Of a stretch of DNA of 64,000 bases, positions 8,256 through 14,288 are shown piece after piece. Each line of letters opens with the position of its first letter. The stretch's first letter is position 1. The notes below the pieces were generated by a model. That model worked only from the letters and a program-made list of their open reading frames with translations, searched no databases and was not told the DNA's origin. Source of the stretch: HGM10766 sp900757295. Its GTDB lineage: Bacteria > Bacillota_I > Bacilli_A > RF39 > UBA660. The position numbers were made by a program, and so were the translations under genes. The stretch spans positions 682,001 through 746,000 of the forward strand of contig DAJPHG010000001.1 of assembly GCA_025992315.1 (NCBI GenBank), written 5' to 3'.

Positions 8256-8283
8256 AAAGATACTTTAGACAAAAGTATCTTTT
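8256..8283 (+). terminator. Hairpin closing the truncated cotE transcript
   Basis: An 11-bp stem AAAGATACTTT/AAAGTATCTTT (8256-8266, 8272-8282) lies five bases after the stop of the cotE 5' fragment, inside the element. The T tract is short and partly in the stem, so efficiency is uncertain. It would be removed on excision. Confidence 0.5.
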
Positions 8284-8317
8284 AATGTGCTATTATATAT
8301 AAATAAAGGTGGTATTA

Positions 8318-8728
8318 ATGAAAGTATTGAGTATTAAGGAACCATTTGCAACTTTAATAGCAAATGGTTTAAAGAAAATTGAAACAAGAAGTTGGAAAAC
8401 TAATTATAGAGGTGAAATTTTTATACATGCTAGTGGTAAAAGTTTAGCAAAAGAATATTTAACCAATGATTTTGTATTGGAAATAATTAAAGATTTGAAT
8501 ATGAATTATGGAAATATTATTTGCAGATGTAATCTAACTGATTGTGTTTATATGGATGAAAAATTTTTAAATTTTATAAAAAATAATCCTAAAGAATATA
8601 ATTTAGGTGACTATAAATTAGGAAGGTATGCATGGATTTTAGAAGATGTCCAATTAATTTATCCAATACAAGCAAAGGGAAAATTGAACATTTGGAATTT
8701 TGAAGGAAAATATAAGTTAATGAAATAA
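8318..8728 (+). CDS. ASCH domain protein
   Basis: A 136-aa protein from ATG 8318 (AAAGGTGG five bases upstream; the GTG at 8309 overlaps that site). It opens MKVLSIKEPFATLIANGLKKIETRSW, with GEIFIHAS next and ILEDVQLIYPI later, which is the classic ASCH/PUA-like beta barrel. ASCH domains bind RNA or modified nucleosides, and some are amidohydrolases or RNases; no specific role can be named. It is carried within the cotE element and not obviously needed for excision, so it is cargo or a regulator. Confidence 0.8.
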   Translation: MKVLSIKEPFATLIANGLKKIETRSWKTNYRGEIFIHASGKSLAKEYLTNDFVLEIIKDLNMNYGNIICRCNLTDCVYMDEKFLNFIKNNPKEYNLGDYKLGRYAWILEDVQLIYPIQAKGKLNIWNFEGKYKLMK

Positions 8729-8773
8729 TTAATATAAATGGCGGTAGTATTGACAAAGTAATTTATGTATATT

Positions 8774-8797
8774 CCCATATATAACAGTATATATGGG
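8774..8797. repeat. Perfect 10-bp inverted repeat before the GNAT-like gene
   Basis: CCCATATATA at 8774-8783 and TATATATGGG at 8788-8797 with loop ACAG. It lies between TTGACA (8750-8755) and the ribosome site GGTGG (8801-8806). It could be an operator or an mRNA hairpin controlling the next gene; with no T run it is not a terminator. Confidence 0.6.
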
Positions 8798-8812
8798 ATA
8801 TGGTGGATTTTA

Positions 8813-9379
8813 ATGGTTAATCTAAAAAGAATAGTAAGTGAAGATGAATTTGAGAAAGGAATAAAAGCTTTAATTTCTATATTCATTGAAGAATATCCAT
8901 ATTTTTCAACCTGGATATCAAATAATATGTATCAATTTAAAAATGGAGAAAAGCAAATATTAGGCATTGAGAAAAAAGATGGAATAGTTGGTTATTTAAT
9001 GATTCATTTTTGTACTTCTAAAATAGTAAAAATAAATGGTATTTATATTTTTGATGAATTTAGTAATCAAGGCGTAGCCACTGCTGCTATAAATGAACTT
9101 ATAAACAAACTGACGAAACTCTTTATCGATTTAATATATATTCAAACAAGATTGGATAATAATTCAGTAGTTCATTTATTTGACAAAACAAATTTTCAAT
9201 TAATTGGTACTAATTTTCATGAAGTAGAAAATAAGAATAATTGGGTTGCGTGTCATAAAATTAATTCTTCAATAACGAATGAACAAGAAATTGCACAAAA
9301 ACTTTATAAAGGTTTTTTACCATTAAAGCAAAATGAAATTATTTCATTAAGAAATGAACATAAAAATACTTTATATTAA
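8813..9379 (+). CDS. GNAT-like acetyltransferase, element cargo
   Basis: A 188-aa protein from ATG 8813, with GGTGG suitably placed upstream. A GNAT fold is suggested by ILGIEKKDGIVGYLMIHF, KINGIYIFDEFSNQGVATAAINELI (the acetyl-CoA Q-x-x-G-x-A loop) and a following strand with NSVVHLFDKTNFQLIG. The C-terminal ~40 residues (EQEIAQKLYKGFLPLKQNE) are an extra helical piece. Substrate unknown. It lies inside the cotE element, after the inverted repeat and before a terminator at 9365-9385. Confidence 0.65.
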   Translation: MVNLKRIVSEDEFEKGIKALISIFIEEYPYFSTWISNNMYQFKNGEKQILGIEKKDGIVGYLMIHFCTSKIVKINGIYIFDEFSNQGVATAAINELINKLTKLFIDLIYIQTRLDNNSVVHLFDKTNFQLIGTNFHEVENKNNWVACHKINSSITNEQEIAQKLYKGFLPLKQNEIISLRNEHKNTLY

Positions 9380-9392
9380 AGTGTTTTTTTTA
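9365..9392 (+). terminator. Terminator after the GNAT-like gene
   Basis: A stem AATACTTT/AAAGTGTT (9365-9372, 9378-9385, one G-U pair) followed by a T run. It separates the cargo genes from the recombinase unit. Confidence 0.65.
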
Positions 9393-9407
9393 TTTAAACA
9401 ACAATAA

Positions 9408-9435
9408 TCATAAATGGAAATTTAATTCATAAGTT
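9408..9435 (+). promoter_or_regulatory. Candidate SigE-type promoter for the recombinase unit
   Basis: TCATAAA at 9408-9414, a 13-bp spacer and CATAAGTT at 9428-9435. This partly matches the mother-cell SigE pattern (KMATATT, 13-15 bp, CATACAMT) at 5 of 7 and 5 of 8 positions. In such AT-rich DNA chance similarity is real, so this is only a candidate. Confidence 0.3.
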
Positions 9436-9459
9436 TAAATAAAAAGGAGCATAAAAAGC

Positions 9460-9579
9460 ATGGATAAAGTATTGAATATTAATTTATTTTATAAAGAAAA
9501 CGGAGTAAAAATTTTAGAAGTATTAACTAATGATTTTAGTGATTTTTTGGATGACTATATAAAAAAAATAATAAAATAA
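9460..9579 (+). CDS. 39-aa ORF directly upstream of the recombinase
   Basis: A small ORF that starts MDKVLNINLFYKENG and ends DYIKKIIK. AAAGGAGC lies nine bases before the ATG, and the recombinase ribosome site begins one base after its stop. The spacing suggests a real gene cotranscribed with the recombinase. Large serine recombinases need a directionality factor to excise, often a small protein encoded nearby. That makes this a candidate, but no homology supports it. Confidence 0.5.
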   Translation: MDKVLNINLFYKENGVKILEVLTNDFSDFLDDYIKKIIK

Positions 9580-9588
9580 AGGAGAGTT

Positions 9589-11232
9589 ATGAATTATAAT
9601 TGTTCTAATTATAAAGTAACATTAAAAAATTATAAATCAAGTGAAATTGCTAAATATATTAGATTGTCATTAGCTGATGAGACAATAGTTGGTGATGAAA
9701 GTGAAAGTGTTACTAACCAAAGAAGATTGATGAATGAATTTATTACTAGAAATGGCAATATTGGTGAGAATTGTAAAGAATTTGTAGATGATGGTGTTAG
9801 TGGAACTAATTTTGATAGACCTGGTTGGAAAGAACTACAAGAAGCTATGGAAACTGGTAAAATTAAAGTTGTAATTACTAAAAGTTTATCAAGATTGGGA
9901 AGAAGTAATTTTGAATGTAGTTATTATTTAGATTGCTATTTTCCTGATAATAATATTAGATATATTGCCATACAAGAACAAATTGATACAGGTAATATAG
10001 AAAATTCTAACAATGAATACGCTGCTTTGAATAATTTCATTAATGAAAAATATTCTAGAGATTTATCAAAGAATATAAGAAGAGTTTATAAAATAAAACA
10101 ATTTGCCGGTGAATATATGGGTGGCAAACCTGTGTTTGGATATATTAAAGATCCGAATGATAAACATAAATTAATTATAGATGAAGAGGCAGCAAATATC
10201 GTAAGAAAAGTATTTAATTCATATTTAGAATTACAGTCCCAAAGTGCTGTTATGAAGATATTAAGCAACGAAAAAATTCCAATTCCTGAAGTGTATAAAA
10301 AAACTAGAAGAGGTTTAAAAGTGAAGTTTCCTTATGAATGGAATTATCATACTATTAGAAGCATGCTAAGAAATAGAATGTATATAGGTGATATGGTTCA
10401 AAATGTTCATATAAAAAAAAGTTTTAGAGAAAAGAAAATTATTAAAACCAAAAAAGAAGATTGGATAATTGTTGAAGGAACACATGAACCTATTATTGAA
10501 AGAAGTATTTTTGAACGTGTTCAAGCTTTATTGGATGCTAATTATAGACAGCCAACTTCTGAATATCAAAGAATTTTTAAAGGGTTAATGTATTGTTATG
10601 AGTGTGGTCATAAAATAGGTGTTGGTAATCAAAAAAGGGATAATCGACCTATTGAAAAACAATATGTTTATACTTATTGTAATTTTTATCGAAAAAATAG
10701 TGCATATAACAAGTGTACACCTCACACAATTAATTATAATAGTTTAGAAGAACAATTGCTTAATATTATTACAAAAATATGTAAAAAATATATTCATTTA
10801 ATTGAATATGAAAATATTATAAAAAAAAGAAAAAAGAATTTTTTTACATACACTGACTCTTTACAAAAGAGAATAACTAAATTAAAACTTGATATTAAAA
10901 GTATTGATTTGAAAATTGAAAAATTGTATATGGATAGATTGGACGAAATTATTTCATCTAATATTTACAAAAAATTAACAGATAAATTCGAGCAACAAAA
11001 GGAAAAAAAGAAAAAAGAAATTGCTGAATTAAAAATTTTAATTCAAGATTATAAAAAAGATGATTTTTTAGAAAGTCTATTGAAAACACAGAAGATAATT
11101 AAAGAATATTTTAAGAGTAGGAAAGAATCGCCAAAAGAATTAATTTTAAAAATCGTTGATAAAATTGAAATTCATCAAGATAAGAGTATTGATTTATATT
11201 TGAAAATAGAACAACTAAATAAAGTTGTTTAA
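9589..11232 (+). CDS. Large serine recombinase (site-specific excisionase/integrase)
   Basis: A 547-aa protein. The resolvase catalytic domain occupies about residues 20-165: YIRLS with Ser27 as nucleophile, DGVSGTNFDRPGW and KSLSRLGRS. The recombinase domain follows (GKPVFGYIKDP through TIRSMLRNRMYIGDM). A zinc ribbon comes next (YCYECGHKIG, a later C-x-n-C), and a long Lys-rich coiled coil runs from about 420 to 510. This is the architecture of SpoIVCA, TndX and phage integrases. Start ATG 9589 follows GGAGAG. The stop lies 34 bases from the right core site. It should catalyse excision restoring cotE. The catalytic motifs look intact, so it is probably active. Confidence 0.95.
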   Translation: MNYNCSNYKVTLKNYKSSEIAKYIRLSLADETIVGDESESVTNQRRLMNEFITRNGNIGENCKEFVDDGVSGTNFDRPGWKELQEAMETGKIKVVITKSLSRLGRSNFECSYYLDCYFPDNNIRYIAIQEQIDTGNIENSNNEYAALNNFINEKYSRDLSKNIRRVYKIKQFAGEYMGGKPVFGYIKDPNDKHKLIIDEEAANIVRKVFNSYLELQSQSAVMKILSNEKIPIPEVYKKTRRGLKVKFPYEWNYHTIRSMLRNRMYIGDMVQNVHIKKSFREKKIIKTKKEDWIIVEGTHEPIIERSIFERVQALLDANYRQPTSEYQRIFKGLMYCYECGHKIGVGNQKRDNRPIEKQYVYTYCNFYRKNSAYNKCTPHTINYNSLEEQLLNIITKICKKYIHLIEYENIIKKRKKNFFTYTDSLQKRITKLKLDIKSIDLKIEKLYMDRLDEIISSNIYKKLTDKFEQQKEKKKKEIAELKILIQDYKKDDFLESLLKTQKIIKEYFKSRKESPKELILKIVDKIEIHQDKSIDLYLKIEQLNKVV

Positions 11233-11240
11233 AAAATAAC

Positions 11241-11274
11241 ATAAATTATCACCAAAAACTATTACACATGAGTT
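11241..11274 (+). other. attR: hybrid attachment site
   Basis: The 19-bp arm ATAAATTATCACCAAAAAC at 11241-11259 is the exact reverse complement of the left arm. Seven bases follow, then core CATGAGTT at 11267-11274, then cotE coding sequence. Confidence 0.85.
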
Positions 11275-11674
11275 TAACGGTACAAATAATAATGGCAAAA
11301 TAAATGTTAATGGAAGTTTCGATGTAAATGTTTGGTATTCATATGATAATAATACTAAAACAGGTGTAGTTACAGATACTTTTAATTATAATGATAATAT
11401 GAATATGAAATTAGAAAATACTTCTAAATTAAATAATAAATCTGATATTATAGTTAGATCGTTAACTCAACCAACAGTAACAGATGTAAAAATAGAAAAT
11501 GGAACAGTAAAAATGAATGTTCAAAAAGAATTAGGAATTGAAGTTGTAGGAGATACAATGGTTAAGGTTAGTGTTGAAGAAGATGAAGATGATTATGAAA
11601 TTCTTGAAGATGATGTTAGTGATGAAGATATAAAAAATATAGACGAGGAAGTTGACGAAGATTATTTAAAATAA
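11267..11674 (+). CDS. cotE: cotE 3' fragment
   Basis: From the core, the frame CAT GAG TTT AAC GGT is open for 135 codons to TAA 11672-11674. It encodes the rest of CotE: GSFDVNVWYSYDNNTKTGVV, a middle beta-rich segment, a VVGDTMVKV strand and the acidic tail (EEDEDDYEILEDD and onward) typical of CotE. No ribosome site or start serves this part as it stands; an internal ATG at 11399 lacks a Shine-Dalgarno. It is therefore expressed only after excision fuses it to 8093-8218. Sequence quality is that of a selected gene, with no decay. Confidence 0.93.
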   Translation, partial: HEFNGTNNNGKINVNGSFDVNVWYSYDNNTKTGVVTDTFNYNDNMNMKLENTSKLNNKSDIIVRSLTQPTVTDVKIENGTVKMNVQKELGIEVVGDTMVKVSVEEDEDDYEILEDDVSDEDIKNIDEEVDEDYLK

Positions 11675-11709
11675 GGTGTCAACCAATTTATGTTGACACT
11701 TCTTTTTTT
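11674..11709 (+). terminator. cotE terminator overlapping the rpsP -35 box
   Basis: Stem GTGTCAAC (11676-11683) and GTTGACAC (11692-11699), extended by an A-T and a G-U pair, then a T-rich tail. The right arm contains TTGACA, used as the -35 box of the next promoter. Confidence 0.8.
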
Positions 11710-11721
11710 ATTTGATATATT
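11693..11721 (+). promoter_or_regulatory. rpsP promoter
   Basis: TTGACA at 11693-11698, 17 bp, TATATT at 11716-11721. The -35 lies in the terminator stem of the upstream gene. Confidence 0.75.
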
Positions 11722-11747
11722 ATATACAGAAACAAGGAGGAAAGAAA

Positions 11748-12023
11748 ATGGCAGTTAAATTAAGATTAAAAAGAATGGGTGCTAAACAAAAACCATTCTA
11801 TAGAGTTGTAGCAGCAGATTCAAGAAGTCCTAGAGATGGTAGATTTATTGAAACAGTTGGTACTTATAATCCTATAAAAGAACCAGCAGAAGTTACTTTT
11901 AAAGAAGATAGAGTAATGTATTGGTTAAGTAATGGAGCTATCCCAACTGATACTGTAAGAAACCTTTTAAGTAAACAAGGTATTATGAAAAAATTTGCTG
12001 ATTCTAAAAAAGAAGGTAAATAA
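11748..12023 (+). CDS. rpsP: 30S ribosomal protein S16
   Basis: A 91-aa protein beginning MAVKLRLKRMGAKQKPFYRV, with RDGRFIETVGTYNP and a ...IPTDTVRNLL segment: unmistakable S16, a small-subunit assembly protein. ATG 11748 follows AAGGAGG; frame-open sequence upstream is leader. khpA starts three bases after its stop, as in many Firmicutes. Confidence 0.98.
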   Translation: MAVKLRLKRMGAKQKPFYRVVAADSRSPRDGRFIETVGTYNPIKEPAEVTFKEDRVMYWLSNGAIPTDTVRNLLSKQGIMKKFADSKKEGK

Positions 12024-12026
12024 TAA

Positions 12027-12269
12027 ATGGAATTAGCAGAATATGCTGAATTTTTAGTAAAAAGTATTGTTAAAAATCCAGATATGATTAAGGTTAAAAC
12101 TTTTGGAAAAGATGATGAAAATATTTTAGAAATTCTTGTTCCTGAAAATGAGATGGGCGTAGTTATAGGACGTCAAGGAAAAATGGCAAATGCACTAAGA
12201 ACAATGATTTTAGCTTTTGCTTATATTAAAGGAATAAATAATGTTAAAATAAATATTGATTCTTTTTAA
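12027..12269 (+). CDS. khpA: KH-domain RNA-binding protein KhpA
   Basis: An 80-aa single KH domain protein. The GxxG loop reads VVIGRQGKMANALR, with a preceding LEILVPENEMG strand and a KINIDSF end. KhpA pairs with KhpB and binds sRNA/mRNA, affecting cell elongation in streptococci. It follows rpsP at three bases, the usual linkage. Confidence 0.95.
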   Translation: MELAEYAEFLVKSIVKNPDMIKVKTFGKDDENILEILVPENEMGVVIGRQGKMANALRTMILAFAYIKGINNVKINIDSF

Positions 12270-12378
12270 AAGTTTTTTTCTTTACATATTTTTTGTTTAA
12301 TTTAATAAAATAATACGAAAGTGTGTTGTAACAAAATAAATTTATGATATAATTATTTGGTCTTGAGGTGAGAAGTGA

Positions 12379-12876
12379 ATGTCTAAAAAAAATAAAGACG
12401 AATTCTTAAAGATAATTAATGATATTGAAAATAATAATAAATTTAAAGAATTAGATAATGAATTACATCACGGAATAACTAGATATGGTCATTCATATCG
12501 TGTAGCTAAAGCTACATATAAATTATCTAAAACTCTTAAAATGAATTATATAGATGCTACTAGAGCAGCATTATTACATGATTTTTACTTAGATAGTGAT
12601 TTTAGTATTGAAAAGTCTACTAAAATATTATCTATTCATCCTAATGTTGCTTTAATAAATGCAAAAAAATATTTTGAAATAAATGATATGCAAGCGAATA
12701 TCATAAAATCTCATATGTTTCCTTTAAATGGTGTAAAGCCAAAATATAAAGAAAGCTGGTTAGTTTCTTTAATTGATAAATCAGTTGCTGTTTATGAATT
12801 GTATCGTTTTAAATTTAAAATGGTTATTAATATTTGGGCAATATTTTTATTTAATGTAATTACATTAAACAAATAG
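12379..12876 (+). CDS. HD-domain hydrolase
   Basis: A 165-aa HD superfamily protein: HGITRYGHSYRVAKATYKL (metal His), AALLHDFY (HD), then IIKSHMFPLNG and SLIDKSVAVYE. The layout resembles small HD phosphohydrolases of the YqeK type, but the annotation should stay general. The last ~20 residues are hydrophobic (MVINIWAIFLFNVI), unusual for a soluble HD enzyme, and may be a tail anchor or the result of a shifted C-terminus. It sits between khpA and sigK with its own TATAAT-like box upstream. Confidence 0.8.
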   Translation: MSKKNKDEFLKIINDIENNNKFKELDNELHHGITRYGHSYRVAKATYKLSKTLKMNYIDATRAALLHDFYLDSDFSIEKSTKILSIHPNVALINAKKYFEINDMQANIIKSHMFPLNGVKPKYKESWLVSLIDKSVAVYELYRFKFKMVINIWAIFLFNVITLNK

Positions 12877-12882
12877 TTAAAT

Positions 12883-12911
12883 AAGAATAATAAAAAGTTA
12901 TTCTTTTTTTC
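12883..12911 (+). terminator. Terminator after the HD gene
   Basis: An 8-bp stem AAGAATAA/TTATTCTT (12883-12890, 12898-12905), then a T run. Confidence 0.8.
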
Positions 12912-12957
12912 TTATAAAAATATTTAAAAATAATATAATTTATTAAGGAAGTGAATT

Positions 12958-13653
12958 ATGTTTTTAAATATTTTAAGTATTATTAAAGATATGTTATTTT
13001 TTACTGGAAGCTATTCTAATAATGTTTTTCCTGATCCTTTAAGTAAAGAAGAAGAGGAAGAAAACATTAATTTAATGCTTGCTGGTGATAAAAACGCAAG
13101 AAATAAATTAATTGAACATAATCTGCGACTTGTTGCACATATAGTAAAAAAATTTGAAACAAAGAACAATGATCCTGATGATCTAATTAGTATAGGAACT
13201 ATTGGTTTAATTAAAGGCATAGATTCTTATAAAAACAATCATAAAACTAAAATAACTACTTATTGTGCGCGATGTATTGAAAATGAAATATTGATGCATT
13301 TTAGGTCTAATAAGAAAAATGATAATAATGTAAGTTTAAATGATTCAATAGGTTATGATAAAGAAGGAAATGAAATAAATTTAATTGATGTTTTAAAAGA
13401 TAATCAAGTAGACATTATTACAAAAATTCATAATAAAAATAATATAAAATTATTAAATGAATATTTAAATAATTTAACAGATCGAGAAAAAGAGATTATT
13501 ATTAAAAGATATGGTTTATATAATATGAAAGAAAAAACACAAAAAGAAATAGCAAAAGAATTAGATATATCTAGAAGTTATGTATCAAGAATTGAAAAAA
13601 GAGCTTTAACTAAAATATTAAAAGAATTTAGACAAAGTAATAATGAAATTTAA
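12958..13653 (+). CDS. sigK: RNA polymerase sigma-K factor (late mother cell), intact
   Basis: A 231-aa sigma-70 family protein. It has a hydrophobic pro-like N-terminus (about 1-20), then FPDPLSKEEEEENINLM and ARNKLIEHNLRLVAHIVKKFE (region 2). DDLISIGTIGLIKGIDSY, ARCIENEILMHFR, and an HTH with KTQKEIAKELDISRSYVSRIEKRAL follow. The pro-sequence type and the FPDPLS region match SigK better than SigE. SigK drives late mother-cell genes, including coat genes. Here it is a single uninterrupted ORF, unlike B. subtilis, where skin splits it. It lies 1.3 kb downstream of the interrupted cotE. Confidence 0.92.
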   Translation: MFLNILSIIKDMLFFTGSYSNNVFPDPLSKEEEEENINLMLAGDKNARNKLIEHNLRLVAHIVKKFETKNNDPDDLISIGTIGLIKGIDSYKNNHKTKITTYCARCIENEILMHFRSNKKNDNNVSLNDSIGYDKEGNEINLIDVLKDNQVDIITKIHNKNNIKLLNEYLNNLTDREKEIIIKRYGLYNMKEKTQKEIAKELDISRSYVSRIEKRALTKILKEFRQSNNEI

Positions 13654-13693
13654 ATCTTCTTATGAAGGTTTTTTTCGTAATTGTTAGAATACG

Positions 13694-13702
13694 TGTTATA
13701 AT
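13694..13702 (+). promoter_or_regulatory. Extended -10 element
   Basis: TG-T-TATAAT at 13694-13702, upstream of the membrane-protein/argS unit. Confidence 0.55.
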
Positions 13703-13728
13703 ACTTTTATAAAAAGCAGGTGGTAATT

Positions 13729-14280
13729 TTGAAAAAATATAAATTAGAAGTGAAATTATTATTAGTTATAATATTTATTTTTTATTTTTTACCTATAAAT
13801 GTTTATTTAGTTGGTGATATTGATAGTGCTAATTTTTCTAATTTATTATATATTATCAATCCGATAACTTTGTTTATTTGTTCTGTTATAGATGGTAGAT
13901 ACAGATCTAATTTTTATATTTTACCAATTATAGCAGCAGGACTTTTTGTTCCTTTATCATTTACTATATATCAAAATCATTATTTATGGTTATTCTTTAT
14001 TTATCTAGCAATAGGAATATGTGGCGGTATGTTAGGGTGTTGGTGTGCAGATAAAGATGATGTTAGAAAATCTTTTAAAAAAGCTATAGGTATAATGTGT
14101 GTCATAGCTGCTATATTTTCAATAATATTCACAATAGCTAATTTTGTTATTACAAGTTGTGTAAATAATACTTGTGATTATTTAGATATTTTTAGTGTAG
14201 AAAATATTGAAATGGCTATTTTTATCGTAGTTTGTATTATTTTAGGTAGATATTGTTTTAAGAAAAAAAAGAAAGATTAG
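13729..14280 (+). CDS. Multi-pass membrane protein, unknown
   Basis: A 183-aa protein with about five transmembrane helices, a GICGGMLGCWC motif and a KKKKKD cytoplasmic tail. Start TTG 13729 is chosen because CAGGTGG sits correctly before it; GTG 13720 overlaps that site. It is not recognised as a known transporter or enzyme. argS begins eight bases after its stop, so the two are cotranscribed. Confidence 0.6.
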   Translation: MKKYKLEVKLLLVIIFIFYFLPINVYLVGDIDSANFSNLLYIINPITLFICSVIDGRYRSNFYILPIIAAGLFVPLSFTIYQNHYLWLFFIYLAIGICGGMLGCWCADKDDVRKSFKKAIGIMCVIAAIFSIIFTIANFVITSCVNNTCDYLDIFSVENIEMAIFIVVCIILGRYCFKKKKKD

Positions 14281-14288
14281 GTGAAAAA

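Larger units (their letters stand above)
8219..11274 (+). mobile_element. skin-like intervening element in cotE (3,048 bp unit)
   Basis: The DNA between the two copies of CATGAGTT (8219-8226 and 11267-11274) separates the two halves of cotE. It holds, in order, a hairpin, an ASCH protein, a GNAT-like protein, a 39-aa ORF and a large serine recombinase, all on the cotE strand. The inner ends carry perfect 19-bp inverted repeats (8228-8246 and 11241-11259). Excision would leave one core copy and restore cotE in frame. The Bacillus skin element does the same for sigK, with a serine recombinase near its end. Sporulation-regulated excision is inference from location and precedent. Confidence 0.93.

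Noticed and set aside
8774..8797. Inverted repeat as transposon end
   Set aside because: It is an isolated hairpin between two element genes with no target duplication or transposase, so a regulatory site is more likely.
11399..11674. Separate small gene starting at ATG 11399
   Set aside because: No ribosome site precedes this ATG. The same frame is open back to the core at 11267 and matches CotE throughout, so it is the 3' part of cotE.
8093..11674. cotE as an ordinary pseudogene destroyed by a random insertion
   Set aside because: Both halves are free of stops and frameshifts, the core copies keep the exact reading frame on joining, and the recombinase and both att arms are intact. Decay would be expected if it were not restored.
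12958..13653. Skin element in sigK
   Set aside because: sigK is one continuous ORF with all regions present; no insertion is seen.
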